Origin: Thioalkalivibrio sp.
GTDB taxonomy: Bacteria > Pseudomonadota > Gammaproteobacteria > Ectothiorhodospirales > Ectothiorhodospiraceae
Direction of reading: 5' to 3'
Assembly (NCBI GenBank): GCA_003550945.1
Contig: PULL01000051.1
Coordinates: 1-16,115 of the forward strand
DNA: 16,115 bases
Below are positions 7,350 to 15,949 of this stretch, piece after piece. The number at the start of each line of letters is the position of its first letter. Positions within the stretch are counted from its first letter, which is position 1. The notes under the pieces were generated by a model. That model did not search any database, was not told the origin of the DNA, and saw only the letters and a program-made list of their open reading frames with translations. The translations under genes were made by a program, and so were the position numbers.

Positions 7350-7703
7350 ATGAGTGACGACCGCTGGAAGATTTTCAGACTGGAGGATCTCTCGGCCAAA
7401 GTGGCCGGTGATGCCCCGAAATTCCACGAATTTCTGCGCGCACCCTCGATCAGCTGCGCTGTGTACCAGTTGCCGGCCGGTGCCCGGGACATGCAGGCGC
7501 CGCACCTCGAAGACGAGGTCTACTTCGTGGTGTCCGGCCGTGCCCGCCTCGACGTGGGGGGCGAACAGCATGAGGTCAAGCCCGGCATGATCCTGTACGT
7601 CCGCGCCACGGAAGAGCATTCGTTCTTCCACATCGAGGAGGATCTGACCCTGATTGCGGTCTTCGGAGCCGCGAAAGCGCCTGCCATGAGCGCAGTGAGA
7701 TAA
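7350..7703 (+). CDS. Single-domain cupin protein
   Basis: 117 residues, predicted cytoplasmic, one cupin barrel. Cupin motif 1 is seen as MQAPHLEDEVYFVVSGRARL (about 48-67; metal-ligand candidates H52, E54/E56) and motif 2 as KPGMILYVRATEEHSFF (about 77-93; H90). The first motif has one His in place of the common H-x-H. The start is ATG at 7350, where the family-like sequence begins; the ribosome site is weak (GAGAG). It precedes maeB by 67 nt on the same strand and may be co-transcribed with it. Substrate unknown; small cupins of this type are often annotated only as cupin domain proteins. Confidence 0.8.
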   Translation: MSDDRWKIFRLEDLSAKVAGDAPKFHEFLRAPSISCAVYQLPAGARDMQAPHLEDEVYFVVSGRARLDVGGEQHEVKPGMILYVRATEEHSFFHIEEDLTLIAVFGAAKAPAMSAVR

Positions 7704-7770
7704 GCGCGCCACCAGGCGCCCGCTCACCGCACAGGCGACCTGCGGTTTCCTTAGCAAGGCAGAACGATCC

Positions 7771-10076
<2,306 letters not shown>

Positions 10077-10086
<10 letters not shown>

Positions 10087-10100
10087 CTCGTTATTGGTGC
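10077..10100 (+). terminator. Hairpin spanning the maeB stop codon (weak terminator candidate)
   Basis: GTGCCAATAA (10077-10086) pairs with TTATTGGTGC (10091-10100) around a CTCG loop: ten pairs, two of them G-T wobbles. The TAA stop codon is inside the left arm. No T tract follows, so it is not a classic intrinsic terminator; it may stabilise the mRNA end or slow the ribosome or polymerase. Confidence 0.4.
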
Positions 10101-10145
10101 TGTCGGCTGGACCAATGGCATGAAACAGCAGGAGGGCCAACACGC

Positions 10146-10161
10146 GTTACCCAAGGGTAAC
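10146..10161. promoter_or_regulatory. Upstream activator dyad 1, GTTACC-CAAG-GGTAAC (perfect)
   Basis: A perfect 16-bp dyad whose centre is about 140 bp upstream of the -24 element of the methyltransferase promoter, the usual range for sigma-54 activator sites. The same GTTACC-N4-GGTAAC architecture recurs at 10189 (one mismatch) and at 14935 (perfect) upstream of the binding protein-kinase-regulator operon. The natural candidate to bind it is the NtrC-type protein encoded at 11219-12550. Confidence 0.7.
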
Positions 10162-10188
10162 TCCATCGCGTTTTTCTGCTCCACGCGC

Positions 10189-10204
10189 GTCACCGATCGG
10201 TAAC
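10189..10204. promoter_or_regulatory. Upstream activator dyad 2, GTCACC-GATC-GGTAAC (one mismatch)
   Basis: Same spacing as the perfect dyads with one changed base in the left half-site. Its centre is 43 bp (about four helical turns) from dyad 1, placing both on one face of the DNA, as is typical for paired sites of NtrC-family activators. It lies about 97 bp before the -24 element. Confidence 0.6.
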
Positions 10205-10292
10205 CCAATCCTCCGCACGCCCCCGCTGAAGCCTCGGCACACCGAACCCCAATCGCGCCACAGGTTGGATCGGCTCGACCCATCACCCGGTC

Positions 10293-10308
10293 TGGCACAT
10301 GGCTTGCT
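10293..10308 (+). promoter_or_regulatory. Sigma-54 (RpoN) -24/-12 promoter of the methyltransferase gene
   Basis: TGGCAC-atggc-TTGCT is a full match to the sigma-54 consensus TGGCAC-N5-TTGCW, with the invariant GG (10294-10295) and GC (10306-10307) exactly ten bases apart. The expected transcription start is near 10319, about 37 nt before the methyltransferase ATG. Two activator dyads lie upstream at normal enhancer distance. Confidence 0.85.
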
Positions 10309-10355
10309 CCGCGTTTGAATGAAGGATTCGATTTTTTCGAAGGGACGTATGCATC

Positions 10356-11168
10356 ATGCCGGTCAATCTGCCGCCCATTAGTGCGATCGAGGCCTACGAG
10401 CGCTACATCGTGCGCAGCCTCTTTCGCCCATGGACGGAGGACCTGATTGCCCGGATCGACCGAATCACTGCCACGCGCATCCTCGATCTTGCATGCGGTA
10501 CCGGAATCGTCATCCGAACGCTCGCGCCCCGGGTCCCTGCCAATGTAGCCTTCACCGGGCTCGATATCTCACCGGGGATGCTGGCCAAAGCCGAGGCCCT
10601 GACGGAAGATCTCGAGGTGCCGCTCGAGTGGCAGGAGGGCTGCGCGACCTGCATGCCTTTCCCGGAAGATGCGTTCGAAGTCATCCTGTGCCAGCAGGGA
10701 CTGCAGTTCTTTCCCGACCACTACGCCGGCCTGAAGGAGATCCAGCGCGTGCTGGTGCCCGGCGGCCGTGCGGTCATCAGCGTCTGGGGGCCCCTGGAAA
10801 GCAACCCGTTCTACGGCGTGATCGATGAGCTCGTGTCGGCCCACCTCGCGGAGGGGGCCCTCGCCGCACCGTTCTCCCTCAGCGATTCCGCGCAGCTCCA
10901 TGACCTCGCCACGTCGGCCGGCCTCAAGGTCGAGTCACTGGAGTCCGTCGATCTCGAAATCCACGCGACCGAACCCCGTTATTTCGCGGCCATGTGCCTG
11001 CGCGGCGCCACGGCAGTGCTGCGCGAGTTCGCAGCGCTGACGCAAGCGGCACGGAAGGAAGTGCTGGAGCGGATGCACGCGGCGATGGACAAGGCTCTGC
11101 GCCGCTTCCAAAGGAACGACGAACTCGTGTTTCGGACGACCGCGAACGTTTTGACCGTGACCAGCTAA
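10356..11168 (+). CDS. Class I SAM-dependent methyltransferase (UbiE/type 11 domain), sigma-54-controlled
   Basis: Predicted cytoplasmic methyltransferase of 270 residues using S-adenosylmethionine; the acceptor is unknown. SAM-binding motif I is ILDLACGTGI (42-51), motif II the acidic D70 in FTGLDISPGML, then MPFPEDAFEVILCQQGLQFF (100-119) and RVLVPGGRAVISVWG (131-145), all typical of the methyltransferase 11 family. ATG 10356 is preceded by GAAGGGA at about 10 nt. The gene has its own sigma-54 promoter and two upstream dyads and faces the RR-kinase-binding protein operon, so it is probably a target of that system. It has cysteines at GCATC (95-99) but lacks the usual length and overall pattern of the arsenite methyltransferase ArsM, so an arsenic role is not supported by sequence. 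Confidence 0.85.
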   Translation: MPVNLPPISAIEAYERYIVRSLFRPWTEDLIARIDRITATRILDLACGTGIVIRTLAPRVPANVAFTGLDISPGMLAKAEALTEDLEVPLEWQEGCATCMPFPEDAFEVILCQQGLQFFPDHYAGLKEIQRVLVPGGRAVISVWGPLESNPFYGVIDELVSAHLAEGALAAPFSLSDSAQLHDLATSAGLKVESLESVDLEIHATEPRYFAAMCLRGATAVLREFAALTQAARKEVLERMHAAMDKALRRFQRNDELVFRTTANVLTVTS

Positions 11169-11188
11169 GGGCCGGGCCTGTTTTCCAA

Positions 11189-11216
11189 AGGGAGGCTTGA
11201 GCGGCGAGCCATCCCT
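11189..11216 (-). terminator. Hairpin between convergent genes, likely terminator of the regulator operon
   Basis: AGGGAGGCT (11189-11197) pairs with AGCC-A-TCCCT (11207-11216) around a 9-nt loop, nine pairs with one bulged base. Read on the minus strand the stem is followed by TTTGGAAAA, a short T-rich tail, right after the response-regulator stop codon. It could also stop the methyltransferase transcript coming from the other side, which ends at 11168. Confidence 0.5.
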
Positions 11217-11218
11217 CG

Positions 11219-12550
11219 TCATTCCACAGCATCCATCCCCAGCCGCTTCATCCGCTCCCAGAGATTCTTGCGGCTGATACCCAGCGCATCCGCCGTGGCC
11301 GCGATGCGTCCGCCGTGCTCAGCCAGCGCGGTCTGGATGTGTTCACGCTCGCAGGCCCGCAGGTAGTCGTAGAGGTCCGCGCCCCTGACCTGCGGCCTTT
11401 CCGCGGGCAGCGCGGTGCCGCCGTCATCGAACAGGGTTTCGGGTACCAGATGGTCCCCTGCGCTCATCACGCAGGCCCGGTCGATCGCGTTTCTGAGTTC
11501 ACGCACGTTGCCTGGCCATGCGGAGGTCAGCAGTGCCTGCTCGCCCGCGACGGTCAGCTTCTTCACCGACTCGCCGCCCCGCGCGCAGGCCTCCGCCAGG
11601 AATCGCTGTGCCAGCCAGAGAATGTCATCGCGACGCTCGCGGAGCGGCGGAATGCGCAGGTGAACCACGTGAATGCGGTAGAACAGGTCTTCACGAAAGC
11701 GCCCTTCGGTCACTTCGGCACGAAGGTCCCGGTGAGTGGCACAGATCAGACGGAAATCGACCGGGATGCTTCGGGCTCCCCCGACGCGAATCACTTCCCG
11801 GTCCTGCAGCACGCGCAGCAGCTTGACCTGCATCAGCGGAGGCATGTCACCGATCTCGTCGAGGAAAAGCGTCCCGCCGTGCGCCTGTTCGAACACTCCG
11901 GGCCGGGTCCGCAAGGCACCGGTGAAAGCGCCTTTCTCGTGCCCGAACAGTTCCGCCTCGAGCAGGGTCTCGGTCAAACCACCACAGTTCACGGCGACGA
12001 ACGGCCCGGCCGCATTACCACTGAGGGCGTGCAGCTCGCGGGCCACGACCTCCTTGCCAACGCCGGACTCACCGGTGATCAGGATGCTCGTCCCCTGCTG
12101 CGCCAGGCGCGGCAGCAGGCTCGCGATGTGCCGCATCACCGGCGACACACCCAGCCGCTCGGCGTAGGCGGCAGGCACCGGGACCTGCAGATACTGCCGC
12201 AGCCGATCGACCAGTGAGTCGAGGTCGAAGGGCTTGGTGATGTAGTCAGCTGCGCCCTGCTTCAGCAGGTCCACCGCGCGGTCAACCGAACCATGGCCCG
12301 TGATGAACAGCCACGGCGGCATGGCCACCCCCGCCGCGCGCAGGGACTCGAACAGCTCATCGCCGCGCCCGTCACGCAGCCGGATATCGCTGATGACCAG
12401 TGCGTAGTCCCGCTCGCGCAGGGCCGCACGGGCACCCTGCACATCCTGGTACCAGTCGAACGCAAGGCCCTCCAGCTGAAAACGGTCCGAGAGGGACTCT
12501 CCCATGATCGGGTCGTCCTCGATGAGGCAGATCCTCGCTTCGGCACTCAC
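11219..12550 (-). CDS. Sigma-54-dependent response regulator of the NtrC family (AioR/ArxR-like by context)
   Basis: Cytoplasmic activator of 443 residues. The receiver domain (about 1-120) has the acidic pocket E11-D12-D13, phospho-acceptor D55 (VISDIRLRDG), T84 and K106. The AAA+ domain (about 130-365) has Walker A GESGVGKE (160-167), the sigma-54-contacting GAFTGA loop intact at 207-212, Walker B TLFLDEIG (227-234) and WPGNVREL (345-352). A Fis-type helix-turn-helix (about 400-440, AATADALGISRKNLWERM) ends the protein. It therefore should activate sigma-54 promoters by ATP hydrolysis. The GTG start at 12550 overlaps the kinase stop codon by 4 nt (GTGA), indicating translational coupling. 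Probable binding sites are the GTTACC-N4-GGTAAC dyads at 10146, 10189 and 14935. Confidence 0.93.
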   Translation of the reverse strand: MSAEARICLIEDDPIMGESLSDRFQLEGLAFDWYQDVQGARAALRERDYALVISDIRLRDGRGDELFESLRAAGVAMPPWLFITGHGSVDRAVDLLKQGAADYITKPFDLDSLVDRLRQYLQVPVPAAYAERLGVSPVMRHIASLLPRLAQQGTSILITGESGVGKEVVARELHALSGNAAGPFVAVNCGGLTETLLEAELFGHEKGAFTGALRTRPGVFEQAHGGTLFLDEIGDMPPLMQVKLLRVLQDREVIRVGGARSIPVDFRLICATHRDLRAEVTEGRFREDLFYRIHVVHLRIPPLRERRDDILWLAQRFLAEACARGGESVKKLTVAGEQALLTSAWPGNVRELRNAIDRACVMSAGDHLVPETLFDDGGTALPAERPQVRGADLYDYLRACEREHIQTALAEHGGRIAATADALGISRKNLWERMKRLGMDAVE

Positions 12551-14010
12551 ACCTGTTCCCCTTCGGGTACGGGCAGATAAACATCGAATCGGGTCTCACC
12601 GTCGTCACCACTGGTCACCTCCACCCGTCCCCGGAGCTGGCTCACCAGCTGATAGGTGACCCACAGACCCAGCCCGCTGCCCTGACCGGAACCGCTGACG
12701 AAGGGTTCGAACAGATGCTGCATCTGCTCCTGCGCGATGGGTCGGCCGTGATTCATCACCCCGATGTGGAGAAAGCGTCCGGACAGACGCAGGTCACAGG
12801 TCACGTTGCCGCCAGGCTCGCTGGCCTGAATCGCGTTCAGCACCAGGTTCAGCAGGATCTGCCGGACCGGCGAGGAAGGCAGGTTCAACCTCGTACCCAC
12901 CGCACTGTGCCACTCCACCTTCACCGCACGCTTCTGGGCGTCCGGGCCGACCAGGGTCTGGATGTCCTGCAGGTCCTGCGGAGTCAGCGCGTGCTGACTA
13001 AGACGTGCCTCGACCAGCAAGGCACCCACCGTGTCGCGGATCTGCTTCAGACCGCGGTCAAGCAGCGACAGCGTGCGTGCGGTCAGGGGATCCGCCTCGC
13101 CGTGCCTTCGGTGTGTACTGATTGCGTTCAGCATACCCCCGAGCGGGTTGTTGATTTCGTGCGCGATGCCGGCGGTAATCCGGCCCACGGCCGCAAGCCG
13201 CTCGCTCGCCAGCATCCCCTGCTCCAGCGCCGCCTTGTCCCGCAGCTGCGAGAGCAATTGGCGGAACGAGCGCCCCAACTGCCCGATCTCGTCCCTGGAA
13301 TCGGGAAGAGTGCAGGCATCCTCGGACGGAAGCCGATCGCCGAGCTGATTCATGCAGCCCGACAGATGCACCAGCGGCTCCGCAACCCTTCGTCCCAACC
13401 ACCAGGTCAGCGGCAGCATCAGCACCAGAACGACTCCGGTCGCGAACAGCGCCCGGCTGACGATGCTCTGGAATCGCGGCAGCACCAGCGCGCGGGGGTA
13501 GGCCAGCACGAGGCTGCCCAGGGCAACACCGTCGAAATGGATCGGGACGACGAATAGGAAGTGCTCGGAATCCGCGGGGGCCAGCGCCTGGAAACCAGCC
13601 TCCATAATCCCCTCCAACCGTCCCGGCAGGGCCGCAAAGGGAGCGTCGACATCGGGCAGAGCCGTTCCGATCGGAAACCGGCGTGGCTCGCTGGCCACAT
13701 AAACTCGCTGATCATTGTCCAGCACGATTAGCGAGTCCGCGCCGAGGGGCCATGGATCCACCGGATCGAACGGAGCGTGGATCAGCGCGTAGACGCGCCA
13801 GAGATCGTCGTGGATCAACGGCTGCACCAGCGTAGTAGCCAACAACCGGGCCGTGCTCTCCGCGCTGTTGAACAGGTCCTGCCGACTCTGCTGGTATTCG
13901 CGCACCAGAATCGCACTGGTCAGCAGCAACGCCGTGACAAGAACCAGGGCTGAGGCCTGTAACGGGAGCTTGTAGCGGAGGCTGAGGTTGGGCAGGGTCG
14001 GATCAAACAC
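12547..14010 (-). CDS. Membrane sensor histidine kinase with a variant G1 box
   Basis: Inner-membrane sensor of 487 residues. A transmembrane helix (about 18-36), a periplasmic domain of about 145 residues, a second helix (about 186-206) and a HAMP-like linker precede the dimerisation domain with the H box AGIAHEINNPLGG (H284), then the ATPase domain with N box LNLVLNAIQAS (N392) and G2 box GSGLGL (444-449). At the G1 position, where DxGxG is normal, the sequence is VMNHGRPI: Asn420 replaces the Asp. The GTG start at 14010 lies within the end of the binding-protein gene (8-nt overlap) with GAGGAA upstream. It should phosphorylate the regulator encoded next and take its signal from the periplasmic binding protein. 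Confidence 0.92.
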   Translation of the reverse strand: MFDPTLPNLSLRYKLPLQASALVLVTALLLTSAILVREYQQSRQDLFNSAESTARLLATTLVQPLIHDDLWRVYALIHAPFDPVDPWPLGADSLIVLDNDQRVYVASEPRRFPIGTALPDVDAPFAALPGRLEGIMEAGFQALAPADSEHFLFVVPIHFDGVALGSLVLAYPRALVLPRFQSIVSRALFATGVVLVLMLPLTWWLGRRVAEPLVHLSGCMNQLGDRLPSEDACTLPDSRDEIGQLGRSFRQLLSQLRDKAALEQGMLASERLAAVGRITAGIAHEINNPLGGMLNAISTHRRHGEADPLTARTLSLLDRGLKQIRDTVGALLVEARLSQHALTPQDLQDIQTLVGPDAQKRAVKVEWHSAVGTRLNLPSSPVRQILLNLVLNAIQASEPGGNVTCDLRLSGRFLHIGVMNHGRPIAQEQMQHLFEPFVSGSGQGSGLGLWVTYQLVSQLRGRVEVTSGDDGETRFDVYLPVPEGEQV

Positions 14011-14854
14011 GCCGCAGTTCCTCTGCCATCAGCAGGATGTCGTCATAGTCGCTGCGCTCCCCCCGGGTGAAGCCGGTCAGGCCCAGTTGCTCGAGCAGGT
14101 CCCGTCCCTCCGGATCTTCGTGCATGGCCAGGAACAGCTCCGACAATTTCTCGCGGCGCGCGGTCGGCAGCTGGGTGCCCATCACCAGTGGCGGGAAGCC
14201 GAAGTACGGTGACCGCTCCACGATCCGGGTACGGTCCGTGATATCGGGACGCTGCCGCGAGAGCATGTCCCAGACATAGCCATCCACCGCCCCTGCTTCC
14301 GCCAGCCCGGCCGCGACGGCCTCGATCACGCGGCGATGTGACCAGGTGAAAAAGGTTCGCCGAAAGAACTGCTCGGGTCGGAACTGGAGAACCGAGAGAA
14401 CGTATTGGGGGAACAGGTATCCCGAGTTGGACAGCGGGTCGGAGAAGGCGAAGATACGCCCTTCCAGATCCGTCAGTGCTCTGGAGGTGGAATCCTCGTC
14501 CCATACCAGGATGTAGCTTCGGTAGAGCGGCCGACCCGCGTACAGCGGGATCGCCAGCAGACCGAGACGGTCGGCGTTCAGGGCATAGGGATAGCCACAC
14601 AGCCAAGCCAGGTCCAGATGGCCGCGTAACAGCAAATCCGTGACTTCCTGGTAGCTGGCGCGCTGCACGAATTCGACGGGTGCGCCCAACTTCTCTCCGA
14701 GGTAGGCGCGCCATTTCTTCAGAAACGCGACCTGGTCCTCGAGCAGGACCGGGGTCAGACCGATCCGGTACGGCTCGGCCGACTGCACGGCCGAAGCCCT
14801 GAACAGCCCGGTGAGCAGAAGGCCCGAGGCGAGGAATTCCCTTCTTCTGATCAT
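14003..14854 (-). CDS. Tat-exported PhnD-family periplasmic binding protein, sensory (AioX/ArxX-like)
   Basis: 283-residue solute-binding protein of the phosphate/phosphite/phosphonate (PhnD) family. The N-terminus MIRRREFLASGLLLTG is a twin-arginine export signal (RRREFL) with a probable cleavage after SAVQSA. The mature part shows YRIGLTPVLLEDQVAFLKKW near 29-48 and DLAWLCGYPYAL (81-92), with one cysteine, C86. No permease or ATPase gene is nearby; instead the gene leads an operon with a histidine kinase and an NtrC-type regulator, so it probably detects a ligand and signals to the kinase. The same three-gene layout, and a ligand-binding Cys, are known for arsenite sensor AioX. The ligand here is unproven. 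Start ATG 14854, ribosome site weak. Confidence 0.85.
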   Translation of the reverse strand: MIRRREFLASGLLLTGLFRASAVQSAEPYRIGLTPVLLEDQVAFLKKWRAYLGEKLGAPVEFVQRASYQEVTDLLLRGHLDLAWLCGYPYALNADRLGLLAIPLYAGRPLYRSYILVWDEDSTSRALTDLEGRIFAFSDPLSNSGYLFPQYVLSVLQFRPEQFFRRTFFTWSHRRVIEAVAAGLAEAGAVDGYVWDMLSRQRPDITDRTRIVERSPYFGFPPLVMGTQLPTARREKLSELFLAMHEDPEGRDLLEQLGLTGFTRGERSDYDDILLMAEELRRV

Positions 14855-14934
14855 GATTTCAGTCTAGTCGATACCGGGGCAACGGGGCGGTCCGCACGGT
14901 TCCCCGAATCAGCACCTGAGCCCCGGTAAAACCG

Positions 14935-14950
14935 GTTACCACGCGGTAAC
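14935..14950. promoter_or_regulatory. Dyad 3, GTTACC-ACGC-GGTAAC (perfect), upstream of the sensory operon
   Basis: Perfect 16-bp dyad with the same half-sites and 4-nt spacer as those upstream of the methyltransferase. Its centre is about 88 bp before the binding-protein start codon. It suggests that the regulator controls its own operon. I find no good sigma-54 promoter between the dyad and the ATG, so the regulatory sign is open. Confidence 0.6.
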
Positions 14951-15274
14951 TAGTGCGGGCACGGCGGCGTGTGGGGGCATTGTCGTTGTGGCCGCACTGA
15001 TCAAGCTCGTGCCCCGGGGTATCCCCGGAATCCCCGGGGTCGGACCAAGACAGGTCACTGTTTTTATTTGGAAAACGGGCCAAAAAAGGGGTTGAATCGG
15101 GCCTTCGAGGGCCATTTTGGTGGTCTAAAACGACCGCCGAGAATGAGTGTGCGGCGGCGCCGCCGATTCCAATCGCAGAACAGGGACAAGCACCCGTGCC
15201 GCAAGCGACACAGGGAGAGCAAATTCTCGCAATTCCTGAAACGATTGGTGGAGACCGGGGTCACCTCCACATCG
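14951..15274. other. Non-coding, GC-palindromic segment; possible mobile-element debris
   Basis: Between the sensory operon and the toxin-antitoxin remnants. At 15012-15039 the octamer CCCCGGGG occurs twice with TCCCCGGA between. It is followed by GGTCGGACCAAGACAGGTC (15038-15056) and a T-rich run; GGGGTC(A/G)GACC-type sequences often flank IS200-like or REP-associated transposase genes, as I remember them. A small GGCCT/AGGGCC hairpin lies near 15100-15114. Frames are open on both strands through 15064-15289 but none is recognisable or has a good start. The right edge coincides with the point where the HepT remnant loses family similarity. Confidence 0.4.
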
Positions 15275-15373
15275 GCCCTCTTCGCTTAGACCCTGGGTAA
15301 ACTCCAGCGCATCGCGCGAGGCGAGCAGCATGTCGAGCAGGAGCGATAGGTCTCGATCCGGAAGTTCAGCCAA
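15125..15373 (-). pseudogene. Truncated HepT-like (HEPN, DUF86) toxin remnant
   Basis: Starting at a TTG (15373) that overlaps the end of the nucleotidyltransferase gene by 8 nt, the frame reads PDRDLSLLLDMLLASRDALE then FTQGLSEE, which is the N-terminal helix pair of HepT proteins. After about 33 residues (near 15275) similarity stops and the frame continues in unrelated sequence to a stop at 15125. The defining RNase/AMPylation region of HepT (R-x4-6-H-x-Y) is absent. The gene is therefore probably dead, cut at the boundary with the palindromic segment. Confidence 0.6.
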
Positions 15374-15683
15374 AAACCGATTCGCGTTCGCGCTGGATCG
15401 ATCGTCGGCGAATGTAATTACGGCTTCTACCAAGCGCACAGCGTTCGATGAGGTCGACAGGCCGCTGAAGCAGCCGCTCCAGATCCTGCTCGAAGCCGAA
15501 AAAGCGCTTCAGCGGTGAGAGGTCTGTCTCCGGCCCGAACTCGACCAGGAAATCCGCATCGCTGCGCTCGGGTGCGAAATCCTTTCCGCGGGCGGCCGAT
15601 CCGAAAACTTCCAAGCGGCGCACACCGTAACGGCGGCACAACTCGGCAATGTCGGGTTTCTTCTGGGCGATCTCCGGGTGCAT
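15366..15683 (-). CDS. MntA-like minimal nucleotidyltransferase (antitoxin of a MntA-HepT pair)
   Basis: 105-residue nucleotidyltransferase of the DNA polymerase beta fold. The signature is complete: LEVFGSAARG (24-33) followed by SDADFLVEF (41-49), with the two active-site acids D42 and D44, and a third candidate acid D77 in RPVDLIE. In type VII toxin-antitoxin systems MntA-like proteins neutralise the HepT ribonuclease by adding AMP to it. The length is normal for the family. ATG 15683 lies 22-29 nt after a perfect TATAAT. Its HepT partner, directly downstream and overlapping, is truncated, so this is probably an orphan antitoxin. Confidence 0.82.
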   Translation of the reverse strand: MHPEIAQKKPDIAELCRRYGVRRLEVFGSAARGKDFAPERSDADFLVEFGPETDLSPLKRFFGFEQDLERLLQRPVDLIERCALGRSRNYIRRRSIQRERESVFG

Positions 15684-15711
15684 CGGTGTTCAGGTCTTCC
15701 CCGCTGAAGAA

Positions 15712-15717
15712 ATTATA
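15712..15717 (-). promoter_or_regulatory. TATAAT -10 box ahead of the nucleotidyltransferase gene
   Basis: A perfect TATAAT on the minus strand, 28 nt before the nucleotidyltransferase ATG. No clear -35 hexamer is visible 16-18 nt upstream, so it is only a partial promoter. It overlaps the stop codon of the truncated DUF5615 gene. Confidence 0.35.
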
Positions 15718-15949
15718 GCGCCGGTGGTGCCAACCCTGAGCCCTGAGCATCACCGGACAGGGTCAAGAGGGCGTGAAAGTCGGCATCCAAGGTGACCACG
15801 ACGGCGTTTTCCTGGCGGGCGCGCTCCAGGATCTGGCTGTCACTGGCTCGGCTCATTCCCAACCCGGCTACATGGCTGGTCTCGATCTGGCATGGCCGCA
15901 GGTAAACCAGAGCGCTACGCGGCAGTCCTTGATCGAGCAGCAGTCGCAT
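15713..15949 (-). pseudogene. C-terminally truncated DUF5615 PIN-like toxin
   Basis: The first 66 residues match DUF5615 proteins: MRLLLDQGLPRSALVYLR, then GLGMSRASDSQILERAR (30-46) and VVVTLDADFHALLTLSG (50-66), with the acidic residues D6, D55 and D57 of the PIN-like site. Members normally continue for another 35-50 residues; here the reading departs after about residue 66 into a short unrelated tail and stop. The ATG overlaps the stop codon of the upstream DUF433 gene (TGATG), the usual antitoxin-toxin coupling. The loss of the C-terminus suggests a deletion that joined this gene to the neighbouring nucleotidyltransferase. It could still be a functional short version, but that is less likely. 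Confidence 0.65.

Noticed and set aside
10356..11168. Methyltransferase as an ArsM arsenite methyltransferase
   Set aside because: It is about 100 residues shorter than typical ArsM and its Cys positions do not match the ArsM pattern as I know it; only the general methyltransferase 11 motifs are present.
12547..12550. RR and kinase overlap as a frameshifted fusion
   Set aside because: The 4-nt GTGA overlap is an ordinary stop-start coupling; both proteins are complete.
14879..14901. Possible sigma-54 promoter on the minus strand between dyad 3 and the binding-protein gene (GGACCG...TTGCC)
   Set aside because: GG and GC are separated by 11 rather than 10 bases and the -24 element does not match TGGCAC otherwise.
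14969..15289. 106-codon plus-strand frame in the palindromic segment
   Set aside because: Low-complexity basic product, no ribosome site or family resemblance, and it runs through repeats and the antisense of the HepT remnant.
15711..15727. TGGCAC-CACCG-GCGCT on the minus strand as a sigma-54 promoter
   Set aside because: The GG-N10-GC core is present but the -12 element is GCGC rather than TTGC and no activator dyad lies upstream; it overlaps a decayed toxin gene.
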